A stretch of 14,086 bases of DNA, from positions 1-14,086 of the forward strand of contig CANUCM010000109.1 of the NCBI GenBank assembly GCA_947856675.1, given 5' to 3'. The DNA comes from an uncultured Clostridia bacterium. GTDB taxonomy: Bacteria > Bacillota > Clostridia > Oscillospirales > Butyricicoccaceae. The position numbers were made by a program, and so were the translations under genes. Below the pieces are notes generated by a model. That model saw only the letters and a program-made list of their open reading frames with translations, made no database searches and was not told the origin of the DNA. Positions 1 to 6,640 of the stretch are shown piece after piece. Each line of letters starts with the position of its first letter. Position 1 is the stretch's first letter.

Positions 1-1086
1 ATCGTAGGGCTGCCCAACGTGGGCAAAAGCACCCTTTTCAACGCGCTGACCAACCTGAAGGCCCAGTCGGCCAACTACCCGTTCTGCACCATAGATCCCA
101 ATGTCGGCGTGGTCAGCGTCCCCGACAAACGCCTCGATGCCCTTGCCGAAATTTATCACCCCAAAAAAATCACGCCCGCCATTTTGGAGTTTGTCGACAT
201 TGCCGGCCTTGTCAAAGGCGCTTCCCGCGGCGAAGGCCTGGGCAATAAATTTTTGTCGCACATCCGCCAGGTGGACGTTATTGTTCACGTTGTGCGCTGC
301 TTCGACGACCCCAACATTATCCACGTTGACGGCTCCGTCGACCCCAAGCGGGACATTGAAACCATTAACCTTGAGCTGATTCTGTCCGACGTCGAGGTGC
401 TGGAAAAGCGCATTGACAAGGCCGAAAAGCTTGCCAAGGGCGACAAAAAGCACGCCGCCGAAGCCGCTTTCCTGCGTTCGCTGCTTGAGCACCTGCAGCG
501 CGGCGAGCCGGCCCGCACGTTTTCCTGCGCAGATGATGAGGAAACCGCCTGGCTGCAAAGCGCCGATCTTCTGTCCGGAAAGCCGGTCATCTACGCCGCC
601 AACATGGATGAAGCCTCGCTCAGCGGGGACTACTCGCAAAACGAACGCTATCGCGCCGTGTGCGCCATCGCTCAGGCCGAGCAGAGCGACGTGCTGCCCA
701 TCTGTGCCAGTCTGGAAGCCGATATTTCGGAAATGTCAAAGGACGAAAAAGAGCTGTTTTTATCAGAGCTCGGCTTTGACGAATCGGGCCTTGACCGCCT
801 TATCACGCTCTGCTACAACCGCCTGGGCCTCATCTCCTATCTGACCGCCGGAGAGCCGGAGGTGCGCGCCTGGACCATTGTCCGCGGCACACGCGCTCCG
901 CAGGCGGCCGGCAAAATCCACAGCGACTTTGAGCGCGGCTTCATTCGCGCCGAAGTGGTTCCCTTTGACACCCTGATTCAGTGCGGCAGCTTTGCCGCTG
1001 CCCGTGAAAAAGGCCTTGTGCGCTCCGAAGGCAAGGATTACGTCATGCAGGACGGCGACGTCGTCCTGTTCCGCTTCAACGTATGA
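1..1086 (+). CDS. ychF: YchF, Obg-family ATP/GTP-binding protein (5' end cut off by window)
   Basis: This is a TRAFAC-class P-loop protein that binds ribosomes and, in characterised YchF/OLA1 proteins, hydrolyses ATP rather than GTP. The reading frame is open from base 1. The first visible residues are IVGLPNVGKST, which contains the G1 P-loop, and by family comparison only about four N-terminal residues (MKLG-like) are missing. Visible motifs are the switch II region DIAGLVKGASRGEGLGN, the NMDE box in place of the NKxD guanine-specificity motif (typical of YchF), and a C-terminal TGS domain of about 80 residues ending DGDVVLFRFNV, a family signature. The 361 visible codons fit a normal 365-residue protein. 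The GTG inside the P-loop at position 19 is not a start. Its stop overlaps the next start by 4 bases (ATGA), so the two genes are probably co-transcribed and translationally coupled. Confidence 0.97.
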   Translation: MVGLPNVGKSTLFNALTNLKAQSANYPFCTIDPNVGVVSVPDKRLDALAEIYHPKKITPAILEFVDIAGLVKGASRGEGLGNKFLSHIRQVDVIVHVVRCFDDPNIIHVDGSVDPKRDIETINLELILSDVEVLEKRIDKAEKLAKGDKKHAAEAAFLRSLLEHLQRGEPARTFSCADDEETAWLQSADLLSGKPVIYAANMDEASLSGDYSQNERYRAVCAIAQAEQSDVLPICASLEADISEMSKDEKELFLSELGFDESGLDRLITLCYNRLGLISYLTAGEPEVRAWTIVRGTRAPQAAGKIHSDFERGFIRAEVVPFDTLIQCGSFAAAREKGLVRSEGKDYVMQDGDVVLFRFNV

Positions 1087-1802
1087 GCAGCGCCCCCGGA
1101 AAAGGCCGCTATTATGCGCTTGACGCGCTGCGCGGGCTGTCCATCCTTCTGATGGTCGCCTACCACTTCGGCTACAATCTTGTGCTGTACCGCATTGCCC
1201 CTCCCGCGCTTCTTGACAACCCGCTGCTGAATGTGCTTCAGCCTTTTTTCGCTTCGGTGTTTATTGCCATTTCCGGAGCCTCCTGCACGTTTTCCCACAG
1301 CAACCTCCGCCGGGGCCTTCGCATTCTCGCCTGCGCCGCTCTCGTAACGCTGGCCACGCGCCTGTTTGACCCCAACGCTTATGTCCGCTTCGGCATACTT
1401 CACCTGCTCGGCTTTGCCGCGCTGATTTATCAGGTTGTTTCGCCTGTGCTGTCCAAAACCATGCGCTTCGGCTGGGCCTGGCTGGCGCCGTTTTTCCTTA
1501 CGTATTTCGCCCTGGACCGCACCTTTCCCGTTGAGCACCTGTGGGCCCTCGGGCTGCGCAGCCCTTCCTTCGCCTCCACGGACTACTTTCCCATCATGCC
1601 GTGGATCTTCATGTATTTCTTTGGCGTGTGGCTGGGCGGCATGGTGTCACAGGGGCGCATGCCCGGGTGGTTTTACCGCCTGCGCTTTCCGTTTTTTGAG
1701 CGCTGCGGGCGCCATACCCTTATCATCTATGTAGTGCACCAGCCCGTGCTCATCGGCCTGGTGTATCTGATCCTTTTTGTCATGCGCCGCCTGGGCGCGT
1801 GA
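1083..1802 (+). CDS. Multi-pass membrane protein, DUF1624 / heparan-alpha-glucosaminide N-acetyltransferase-like
   Basis: The protein has 239 residues and is very hydrophobic, with about six to seven predicted membrane segments. The N-terminal motif ALDALRGLSILLMVAYHFGYN (residues 12-32) matches the start of the DUF1624/HGSNAT_cat family, in which an Arg-Gly pair precedes the first membrane helix and a helix-borne His (here H28) is conserved. Eukaryotic relatives acetylate glucosamine across the lysosomal membrane. The bacterial members are mostly uncharacterised, so transfer of an acyl group to a cell-envelope sugar is inference. The C-terminal HTLIIYVVHQPVLI segment is also typical of membrane acyltransferases. 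The start is fixed by the ATGA overlap with ychF. No Shine-Dalgarno sequence is visible, which supports reinitiation after ychF. Confidence 0.8.
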   Translation: MSSAPGKGRYYALDALRGLSILLMVAYHFGYNLVLYRIAPPALLDNPLLNVLQPFFASVFIAISGASCTFSHSNLRRGLRILACAALVTLATRLFDPNAYVRFGILHLLGFAALIYQVVSPVLSKTMRFGWAWLAPFFLTYFALDRTFPVEHLWALGLRSPSFASTDYFPIMPWIFMYFFGVWLGGMVSQGRMPGWFYRLRFPFFERCGRHTLIIYVVHQPVLIGLVYLILFVMRRLGA

Positions 1803-1839
1803 CTGAACCCTCCCCTTTTGGGCCATACTAAGCCTGAGC

Positions 1840-2520
1840 ATGGCGCAAGAGGAGGTGTACATCATCAAAAGAAAACTTGCGGCCGCCTTTGCCACGGCAA
1901 TCCTGTTTGTTTCCGTGGCGGCGGCCGCGCTGTATTTTACGTTTACTCCCGGAAAACCCTCGGCCCTGCTGCTTTTTCTCGGCGAAACAGCCGAACGCTG
2001 CGGACTCGGGCGTCCCGCCGCCTACCTGTACGAACAGGCCCTGCTGTTCAGCCCCGGCAACGCCCGCGCGAGACTCCGCCTTGCGGCCGTTCTGCACAGC
2101 GCCGATGAGCCCGAAAGGGCCGAAGCCGTACTGCGCGACGGCATTACACTGCCCGGCTCCCCCGTTTCGATGTACTGCGCTTTGTCAAAGCTGCTGATAG
2201 ACCAGGGCCGCCTTGACGAGGCCGTTGCTTTCATCGACGGAGCCGGAAACGGCATCACCGGCCTGCGCCTGAACGCCCTGCGCCCCAGTGTCAGCGTCCG
2301 GCCCGCCCCCGGTTCGTATTCATCCCCGGTGTCCTTTGAAATTGAGCCCTGTGACGGCGTGTCGTTTTATTATTCCCTGTCCGACTCTCCTTCGGCCTGG
2401 AACGCCTGCTCCGCCCCTCTTTTGCTGCAGCCCGGCAGCTTCTACCGCATCCAGGTTGTGGCCGTAAGCGCCGACGGCCTCCCTTCCCGCCTGCATGTTT
2501 TTTGTTACGATATCCGGTAA
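1840..2520 (+). CDS. Membrane-anchored TPR protein with C-terminal chitobiase-like (CHB_HEX_C) domain
   Basis: A hydrophobic N-terminal helix (about residues 12-34 from the ATG) should anchor the protein with its bulk outside the cell. It is followed by tetratricopeptide-like helices (about 40-135: AAYLYEQALLFSPGNARARLRLA, then EPERAEAVLRDGI and GRLDEAVAFIDGA). A beta-rich domain follows (about 145-226) that begins RPSVSVRPAPGSYSSP and contains FYYSLSDSPSAW. This matches the chitobiase/beta-hexosaminidase C-terminal-type domain common in clostridial surface proteins. Its role is unknown. The start is uncertain. ATG 1840 has no good ribosome site, whereas a near-perfect Shine-Dalgarno (GGAGGTG, 1851-1857) lies inside the frame just before ATC ATC AAA AGA at 1861. 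Initiation there would give the typical start (M)IKRKL. It lies 37 bases after the preceding gene and may be in its operon. The stop is followed by a hairpin terminator. Confidence 0.75.
   Translation: MAQEEVYIIKRKLAAAFATAILFVSVAAAALYFTFTPGKPSALLLFLGETAERCGLGRPAAYLYEQALLFSPGNARARLRLAAVLHSADEPERAEAVLRDGITLPGSPVSMYCALSKLLIDQGRLDEAVAFIDGAGNGITGLRLNALRPSVSVRPAPGSYSSPVSFEIEPCDGVSFYYSLSDSPSAWNACSAPLLLQPGSFYRIQVVAVSADGLPSRLHVFCYDIR
1850..1857 (+). promoter_or_regulatory. Strong ribosome binding site inside the frame, ahead of an ATC codon
   Basis: AGGAGGTG lies 21 bases into the ATG-1840 frame and 3-6 bases before two in-frame ATC codons (1861, 1864). It is the best Shine-Dalgarno match near this gene. 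It suggests that translation starts at a non-standard ATC, or that an ancestral ATG was mutated to ATC and the gene now uses the weak ATG at 1840. Confidence 0.5.
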
Positions 2521-2531
2521 ATCCCATGCAA

Positions 2532-2563
2532 AAAGGCGGCGTCCCTGCAGGGGCGCCGCCTTT
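2532..2563. terminator. Shared hairpin terminator between convergent genes
   Basis: The perfect 10-base arms AAAGGCGGCG (2532-2541) and CGCCGCCTTT (2554-2563) enclose a 12-base spacer. On the minus strand the stem runs into a TTTTT tract (2535-2531), so this is a good terminator for spoIIQ, whose stop is only 3 bases away. On the plus strand the tail is TTTGATTT, which is weaker but may serve the TPR-protein gene ending at 2520. Confidence 0.85.
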
Positions 2564-2566
2564 GAT

Positions 2567-3322
2567 TTACTGTTCCTCAAACAGGCTCATGGGGTCGATG
2601 CTTTCTCCGTCGCGCGTCAATATGATGTGCACATGCATCGGCATGGCACTTTCGCATGCAATTCCGCCGCCGGCCCCGCCGATGACGTCGCCTGCGCTGA
2701 CGGTATCGCCCTGCTCAACCGCCGCCCGTTCCATCAGCCCGCAGTACGTGCTGACCAGGCCGCCTTCGTGGCTGATGCTGACACAATGCCCCCACATTTC
2801 ATCAGTGTACACGGCGCTCACCTCGCCGCCGGCCATGGCGAAAATCTGCGCGCCCTGCTCACAGGCAAAGTCCGCGCCGCCGTGGACACGCCAGTCCGCC
2901 ATGGTTTCATCATACACCAGCGTCTGGCCGGAAAATCCGCGTATCAGCTCGCCTTTTGCCGGCAGCACATATTCCGGCTCCTGCACCGGGACGTTGACCG
3001 GCTTGTTGACCTGCTGCACGGGCTTTTCCTCCACCGGTTCCGGCTCGGAAGTCTGCGGCTGGGCATCCGGCTCCGGCTCGGAAGTCTGCGGCTGCACCGA
3101 TGGCAGCGTTTCATCCTCCTCTCCGCTGCCCGGCAGTTCTACGGGCTCGTTGGAAGAAACCGCCGCCTGCGGTTGGGGGATTTCGTCCTGGCTGTTTCCG
3201 GTAAAAAAGAGTACATAACCCGAGATCCCTATGGCCACGGCGCACAGGGCGAGGATTATGTAAAATCCTCTGTCCTGCGCAAACTCGGCCGCTCTGCGGA
3301 AAAAGCTCTGGTTTTGTTTCAT
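2567..3322 (-). CDS. spoIIQ: SpoIIQ-like membrane-anchored LytM/M23 protein (forespore engulfment channel)
   Basis: The protein has 251 residues: a short cytosolic N-terminus, one membrane helix (about 20-40), a Pro/Glu-rich linker (about 45-118) and a C-terminal LytM/M23 domain (about 120-246). In sporulating Firmicutes, SpoIIQ in the forespore membrane binds SpoIIIAH across the intermembrane space during engulfment. The zinc-ligand pattern is intact: H147 and D151 (HGGAD) and H232 in MHVHI, with H230 as the first His of HxH. However, the YxHL motif that carries a catalytic His in active LytM enzymes reads YCGL (193-196), so G195 replaces that His. This points to metal binding with reduced or no peptidase activity. 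The SpoIIQ call rather than generic M23 rests on the adjacent upstream spoIID. ATG 3322 is preceded by GGAGGTG (3337-3331). A candidate sigma-F-like promoter lies in the 71-base gap to spoIID. Confidence 0.87.
   Translation of the reverse strand: MKQNQSFFRRAAEFAQDRGFYIILALCAVAIGISGYVLFFTGNSQDEIPQPQAAVSSNEPVELPGSGEEDETLPSVQPQTSEPEPDAQPQTSEPEPVEEKPVQQVNKPVNVPVQEPEYVLPAKGELIRGFSGQTLVYDETMADWRVHGGADFACEQGAQIFAMAGGEVSAVYTDEMWGHCVSISHEGGLVSTYCGLMERAAVEQGDTVSAGDVIGGAGGGIACESAMPMHVHIILTRDGESIDPMSLFEEQ
3034..3094 (-). repeat. Tandem repeat encoding the Pro/Glu linker of SpoIIQ
   Basis: Two 28-base copies (3034-3061 and 3067-3094) differ at a single position (3038/3071) and sit at a 33-base, in-frame period. 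They encode QPQTSEPEP twice (residues 77-85 and 88-96). This is consistent with a recent in-frame duplication within an extracytoplasmic linker. Confidence 0.9.
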
Positions 3323-3342
3323 GCTTTCTGCACCTCCGCCGT

Positions 3343-3372
3343 TATTATCGCCGGAGAATGCTTTTCTTATTC
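3343..3372 (-). promoter_or_regulatory. Candidate sigma-F/sigma-G-type promoter for spoIIQ
   Basis: On the minus strand GAATA (3372-3368), a 15-base spacer and GGCGATAATA (3352-3343) fit the Bacillus sigma-F consensus GywTA-N15-GGnrAnAnTw, with one mismatch in the -35 and none in the -10. spoIIQ is a classical sigma-F target. Caveat: a start site about 7 bases downstream would fall near 3336, inside or next to the ribosome binding site (3337-3331), leaving a very short leader. The match could be coincidental. Confidence 0.45.
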
Positions 3373-3393
3373 AGCCCAGAGCATTTTGTTTTT

Positions 3394-4419
3394 TTACGAC
3401 TTCAGCGTCAGATCCACTCCCGTATAATACCATTTGATGATTTCGTCGTATGTCATGCCTTCCATTGCAAGCTCCCGCGCCCCGTACTGGCTCATACCGA
3501 CGCCGTGTCCATACCCCGTTGTACGGAAAATCAGCGTGTTTCCCTGCGGCGTGTATGTAAAGTTTGTCGAATACAGCCCCAGCATGCTTCGGATTTCCGT
3601 CCCCTTGACCCGCACGCCGCCTACCGCCACGTCAATCACCCCGCCCGCTTCGCTGCGGTTGGAGGCCTTGAACCAGTGCTCCGGAGCAGATGACAGGTCG
3701 GCCTCGGGATGCTTTTCGAGAAAGAGCTTTTTAAACTCCTCGGCCGAAATGCTCACTTCCCCGTGATATCGCTCCGAAGCCTCGCCGCCCGGGCTTTCCA
3801 CGCTCTGCAGATAGGGTGTTTCGCTTCCCCACACATCGACGGCCGCTTCGGTCTTTTCGCTGGACGCCGCGTGAAACACCGCCGCTATCGGATCGCCCTG
3901 GTAGGTGGCAATGATTCCGTCGGTCGCCGACACCGCGTTTTCAATTTTTTCGAGATACATGTCCGCATCCTGTCCCCACATGTCCTGCGCCTGCGCCGCC
4001 ACATCACAATACGCCTTGCAGTGCGTATAGTCGCTGCACATCTGCGCCCCGGCATGGCTCTCGGGAATGGCCATCCCCGACTCGTACAGGCCGATTTTGT
4101 ACAGGGTATAGGTCCGCGCTGCCAGCGCCTGTGCCTTGAGTGCCTCCTCCGGAAAGCTGGCCGGCATTTCCGCCGCCAAAACACCGCACAGATAATCGTG
4201 CATGGTCATTTCCCTGACCTGACCGTCTATGCACACCGTCACGCTGGTGGCGGTGTCGTAGCTGTCCGATGCAGCCGGCACCGCCGTTTCCGGCTGCCCG
4301 GCCTCACCGGATGCCGGCACTTCAGCCTGGGACGCCGGCTGTTCGCTTCCCACCGTGAAAGCCGGAAGCATATACACACATACAACGAGCCCGAACAGAA
4401 TCACCGCAAGCCTTTTCAT
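3394..4419 (-). CDS. spoIID: SpoIID, stage II sporulation peptidoglycan lytic transglycosylase
   Basis: The protein has 341 residues from the chosen ATG. An N-terminal signal anchor (about 4-22) is followed by a low-complexity Ala/Pro/Glu segment (about 25-57) and the SpoIID domain (about 60-335). SpoIID degrades septal glycan strands with SpoIIP and SpoIIM during engulfment. The core motif YLCGVLAAEMPASFPEEALK contains E84, the expected catalytic Glu, followed by AQALAARTY. H122, C128 and C134 form an H-x5-C-x5-C pattern like the zinc site described for clostridial SpoIID. The C-terminal GYGHGVGMSQYGARELA signature is present. The start is set by AAGGTGG ahead of ATG 4419. The frame stays open to 4500, but those upstream residues lack signal character. 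spoIIQ follows after 71 bases, the usual clostridial order. Confidence 0.95.
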   Translation of the reverse strand: MKRLAVILFGLVVCVYMLPAFTVGSEQPASQAEVPASGEAGQPETAVPAASDSYDTATSVTVCIDGQVREMTMHDYLCGVLAAEMPASFPEEALKAQALAARTYTLYKIGLYESGMAIPESHAGAQMCSDYTHCKAYCDVAAQAQDMWGQDADMYLEKIENAVSATDGIIATYQGDPIAAVFHAASSEKTEAAVDVWGSETPYLQSVESPGGEASERYHGEVSISAEEFKKLFLEKHPEADLSSAPEHWFKASNRSEAGGVIDVAVGGVRVKGTEIRSMLGLYSTNFTYTPQGNTLIFRTTGYGHGVGMSQYGARELAMEGMTYDEIIKWYYTGVDLTLKS

Positions 4420-4455
4420 ACATGCCACCTTTTTCTTTCCTTTTCCCTGCGATTG

Positions 4456-4464
4456 TGCTATGAT
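4456..4464 (+). promoter_or_regulatory. Candidate extended -10 promoter element for the downstream membrane-protein gene
   Basis: TGCTATGAT is an extended -10 (TGn + TATGAT). No convincing -35 is found 16-18 bases upstream. It overlaps the candidate sigma-E -10 on the other strand, so divergent transcription of spoIID and the membrane-protein gene could be mutually exclusive. Confidence 0.35.
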
Positions 4465-4489
4465 ATGTTTTGCATTACTTAAACTATTC
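4460..4489 (-). promoter_or_regulatory. Candidate sigma-E-type promoter for spoIID
   Basis: On the minus strand a GAATAGT element (4489-4483) is separated by 15 bases from CATATCAT (4467-4460). It resembles the sigma-E consensus (kmATATT, 13-15 bases, CATACAhT), with two mismatches in the -10. The predicted start near 4453 gives a leader of about 34 bases. spoIID is sigma-E controlled in studied spore formers, so element and gene agree, but the match is imperfect. Confidence 0.4.
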
Positions 4490-4536
4490 ACACCCCACAA
4501 CGATTATGCCGCCGCGGCGGCAGAATGGATGATATC

Positions 4537-5334
4537 ATGAAAAAACAACTCGCTCTTGTCCTTTGCGCCGCCTGCCCCGCTTTGATGGGCGCAGGCCTCG
4601 GCCTGTACAGAAACTCCGTGGTTTCGCAATGCACCGACCCGGCTTCCGGTTTGCTGCAGACCGGTTCCGCGCCGCATTTTACCGCGTTTTTTATCGCGGC
4701 CTGCGTCTGTGCGCTCATCTGCTTTGCCCTTGCGTTTTCCGCCCGCAGGCTGCCCCTGTGCTGCGGCATAAAACCCGTCGGCACCGGCGTAAAAATCGCC
4801 CGTGTGCTGACCGCTTTCCTGTTTTTCGGCGCCGGAGCCGTACTGTTTTTAAGCGCTCCGGCCCCCACGCCCCTGCTCATTCTCAAAGCGGTATTCCTCT
4901 GCGCCTGCGGCGCCGCTTCCATTGCCGTCGTCCGCGCCGGCAGCGTTTCATCCAAAGGGCTGTGCTCCCTGTTCCCTTTGTTTTTTATGAGCATTTACCT
5001 TTTGAGCTTTTACCGCGACTGTGCGCGCAACCCCTTGATCTTCACCTTTGCGTTTGAAATTCTCACCGTTGTCTGCGTCCTTCTCTCCCTGTACCTCACC
5101 TGCTGCCCGTGGTTTGGAAAGCGCCGGTACGGGCTTTTGCTGCTTTTTGTCATGCTGTCCACGATGGGCGGCTTTACGCTCGCCGCCGGATACCTGCTCA
5201 ACCACGCCTTTTTCTCCGCATATCTCCCCCTGACTGCGGCCGACGCCCCCCTGTGCGCCGCCCTGCTTCTCTGGCTTTGGACCGATATTGCCGAGTTTTC
5301 CCTGCCCGCCGCCCAAAACGAGCAATTATCATAA
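4537..5334 (+). CDS. Unrecognised multi-pass membrane protein
   Basis: The protein has about 265 residues with seven or eight hydrophobic segments (approximately residues 4-22, 48-68, 85-103, 108-130, 138-157, 165-187, 196-222 and 230-250). It is unusually rich in Cys and aromatic residues, and short basic loops (SARR, GKRRYG) suggest topology. I do not recognise a family or catalytic motif and assign no function. Start: ATG 4537 (MKKQLALVL) has GGA seven bases upstream and a normal N-terminus. An in-frame ATG at 4525 would add MDDI but has no Shine-Dalgarno. It is divergent from spoIID, with which it shares a 117-base control region that includes the 14-base palindrome GCCGCCGCGGCGGC just upstream. 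No clear terminator follows it. Confidence 0.72.
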   Translation: MKKQLALVLCAACPALMGAGLGLYRNSVVSQCTDPASGLLQTGSAPHFTAFFIAACVCALICFALAFSARRLPLCCGIKPVGTGVKIARVLTAFLFFGAGAVLFLSAPAPTPLLILKAVFLCACGAASIAVVRAGSVSSKGLCSLFPLFFMSIYLLSFYRDCARNPLIFTFAFEILTVVCVLLSLYLTCCPWFGKRRYGLLLLFVMLSTMGGFTLAAGYLLNHAFFSAYLPLTAADAPLCAALLLWLWTDIAEFSLPAAQNEQLS

Positions 5335-5364
5335 ATCTTTCATCGCACCACCGGGCAAAAGCCC

Positions 5365-5393
5365 TTGCAGGATGACTTTTACAGTGATATACT
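5365..5393 (+). promoter_or_regulatory. Sigma-A promoter with extended -10 for the aminotransferase
   Basis: TTGCAG (5365-5370), a 17-base spacer and TATACT (5388-5393), with TGA just before the -10 (TGATATACT). The predicted start near 5400 gives a leader of about 57 bases. A small inverted repeat GGGC-AAAA-GCCC (5353-5364) abuts the -35. It lacks a T-tract and is not called as a terminator. Confidence 0.75.
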
Positions 5394-5408
5394 GGTGTGT
5401 GGAGAAAT

Positions 5409-5419
5409 TAACACTGTTA
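5409..5419 (+). promoter_or_regulatory. Small palindrome TAACACTGTTA, possible operator
   Basis: A perfect 5-1-5 palindrome sits about 10 bases downstream of the predicted transcription start of the aminotransferase. Its position fits a repressor site, but it is short and no regulator is identifiable. Confidence 0.25.
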
Positions 5420-5456
5420 CAATCCGGCCAGGAAAACTAGAATTGGAGGAATCCAC

Positions 5457-6626
5457 ATGATTGACTACAGCAAGGTTATCGCCCCTATTGTTGCCACCGT
5501 TAAGCCTTCCGGCATCCGCAAATATTTTGGCATTGCCGAATCCATGCCTGACGCTATCTCCCTGGGTGTAGGTGAACCGGATTTCATCACTCCGGAACAC
5601 ATTCGCCAGGCCGGTATTGAATCGCTCAATCAGGGCAAAACCCAGTACACCGCCAACAACGGCTTGATCGCGCTGCGCCGCGAAATCGCCAAGTACCTGG
5701 AAAACCGCTTTAACTGCTCCTATAACCCCGACGACGAGGTTGTCGTGACTGTGGGCGGCAGTGAAGCCATTGACCTGTGCATTCGCGCTCTGCTGACCGT
5801 CGGCGACGAGTTCCTCGTTCCCGAACCGTCCTTTGTCTGCTATGCACCTCTGGCTTCCATTACCGGCGCCGTGCCCGTTCCCATTAAAACGGTAAAAGAA
5901 GACAGCTTTAAGCTGACTCCGGCCGCCCTCAAGGCCGCCATCACCCCCAAGACCAAAGCTCTTCTGCTCTCCTACCCCAACAACCCCACCGGCGCCGTCA
6001 TGACCCGCGACGAGCTGATGGAGCTTGCCAAGGTTCTGGAAGGCACCAACATCGTCGTCATTGCCGACGAAATTTACGCCGAGCTCTCTTATGGCCTGAA
6101 GCACACTTCTTTTGCAAGCCTGCCCGGCATGCGCGAGCGCACCATCCTCGTCAGCGGCTTCTCCAAGGCTTTTGCCATGACCGGCTGGCGCCTGGGCTAT
6201 TGCTGCGCGCCGCGTGAGCTCATCCAGTATATCGCCCGCATCCACCAGTACGCCATGATGTGCGCTTCCACCCCCGCGCAGTACGCCGGCATCGAAGCCA
6301 TGCGCAACGGCATTCCCGATGCCGAATACATGGCCGAAAAGTACAACGAGCGCCGTCAGTTCATGTACAAGTCGCTGCTGGATCTCGGCTTTGACTGCTT
6401 CGAGCCGCAGGGTGCCTTCTATATCTTCCCCGACGTTTCGATGTTTGCCAAAGACGGCACCGCCTTTGTCGAGGAGCTTTTGGAAAAACAGCACGTGGCC
6501 GTCGTGCCCGGCGAAGCGTTCGGCGAAAGCGGCAAGAACCATGTGCGCATTTCGTATGCCTACTCCCTCGAAAGCCTCAAAAAGGCCATGGAGCGCATCG
6601 CACTGTTTGTTCAGTCCAAAAAATAA
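5457..6626 (+). CDS. Pyridoxal-phosphate aminotransferase, class I/II (aspartate/aromatic type)
   Basis: This cytosolic fold-type I enzyme has 389 residues, the usual length. It moves an amino group between an amino acid and a 2-oxoacid. PLP-site residues are all visible: the GSEAIDL turn (101-107) for the phosphate, Y129, N176 in SYPNNPTGA, D204 and Y207 in ADEIYAELSY, K237 (Schiff base) in SGFSKAFAMTGWRLGY, and R245. The late Arg that binds the substrate carboxylate lies in NHVRISYAYS. The family (PatA/aspartate/aromatic-like) is clear, but substrate cannot be read from the sequence. ATG 5457 is preceded by TTGGAGGA. The gene is a single unit with its own promoter and a strong terminator. 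Confidence 0.93.
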   Translation: MIDYSKVIAPIVATVKPSGIRKYFGIAESMPDAISLGVGEPDFITPEHIRQAGIESLNQGKTQYTANNGLIALRREIAKYLENRFNCSYNPDDEVVVTVGGSEAIDLCIRALLTVGDEFLVPEPSFVCYAPLASITGAVPVPIKTVKEDSFKLTPAALKAAITPKTKALLLSYPNNPTGAVMTRDELMELAKVLEGTNIVVIADEIYAELSYGLKHTSFASLPGMRERTILVSGFSKAFAMTGWRLGYCCAPRELIQYIARIHQYAMMCASTPAQYAGIEAMRNGIPDAEYMAEKYNERRQFMYKSLLDLGFDCFEPQGAFYIFPDVSMFAKDGTAFVEELLEKQHVAVVPGEAFGESGKNHVRISYAYSLESLKKAMERIALFVQSKK

Positions 6627-6640
6627 ACCATCCAAACGGC

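Noticed and set aside
3034..3094. Spaced direct repeats as a CRISPR remnant
   Set aside because: There are only two copies with a 5-base spacer, in frame within a coding sequence, encoding a Pro/Glu linker. This is a simple tandem duplication.
2495..3427. Plus-strand open frame opposite spoIIQ (and a similar one at 3709-4482 opposite spoIID)
   Set aside because: Both run through the shared terminator or across true minus-strand genes with recognised domains, and have no start signals.
4420..4500. Longer SpoIID start at 4500
   Set aside because: The extra 27 residues are polar, precede the signal anchor, and would overlap the candidate sigma-E promoter. ATG 4419 has a ribosome site and a normal signal start.
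5353..5364. GGGC-AAAA-GCCC hairpin as terminator of the membrane-protein gene
   Set aside because: The stem is only 4 bases and no T-tract follows. It directly abuts the -35 of the next promoter.
5379..6635. A 418-codon open frame on the minus strand opposite the aminotransferase
   Set aside because: It is antisense to a complete PLP aminotransferase with its own promoter and ribosome site. The translated product shows only GC-bias composition.
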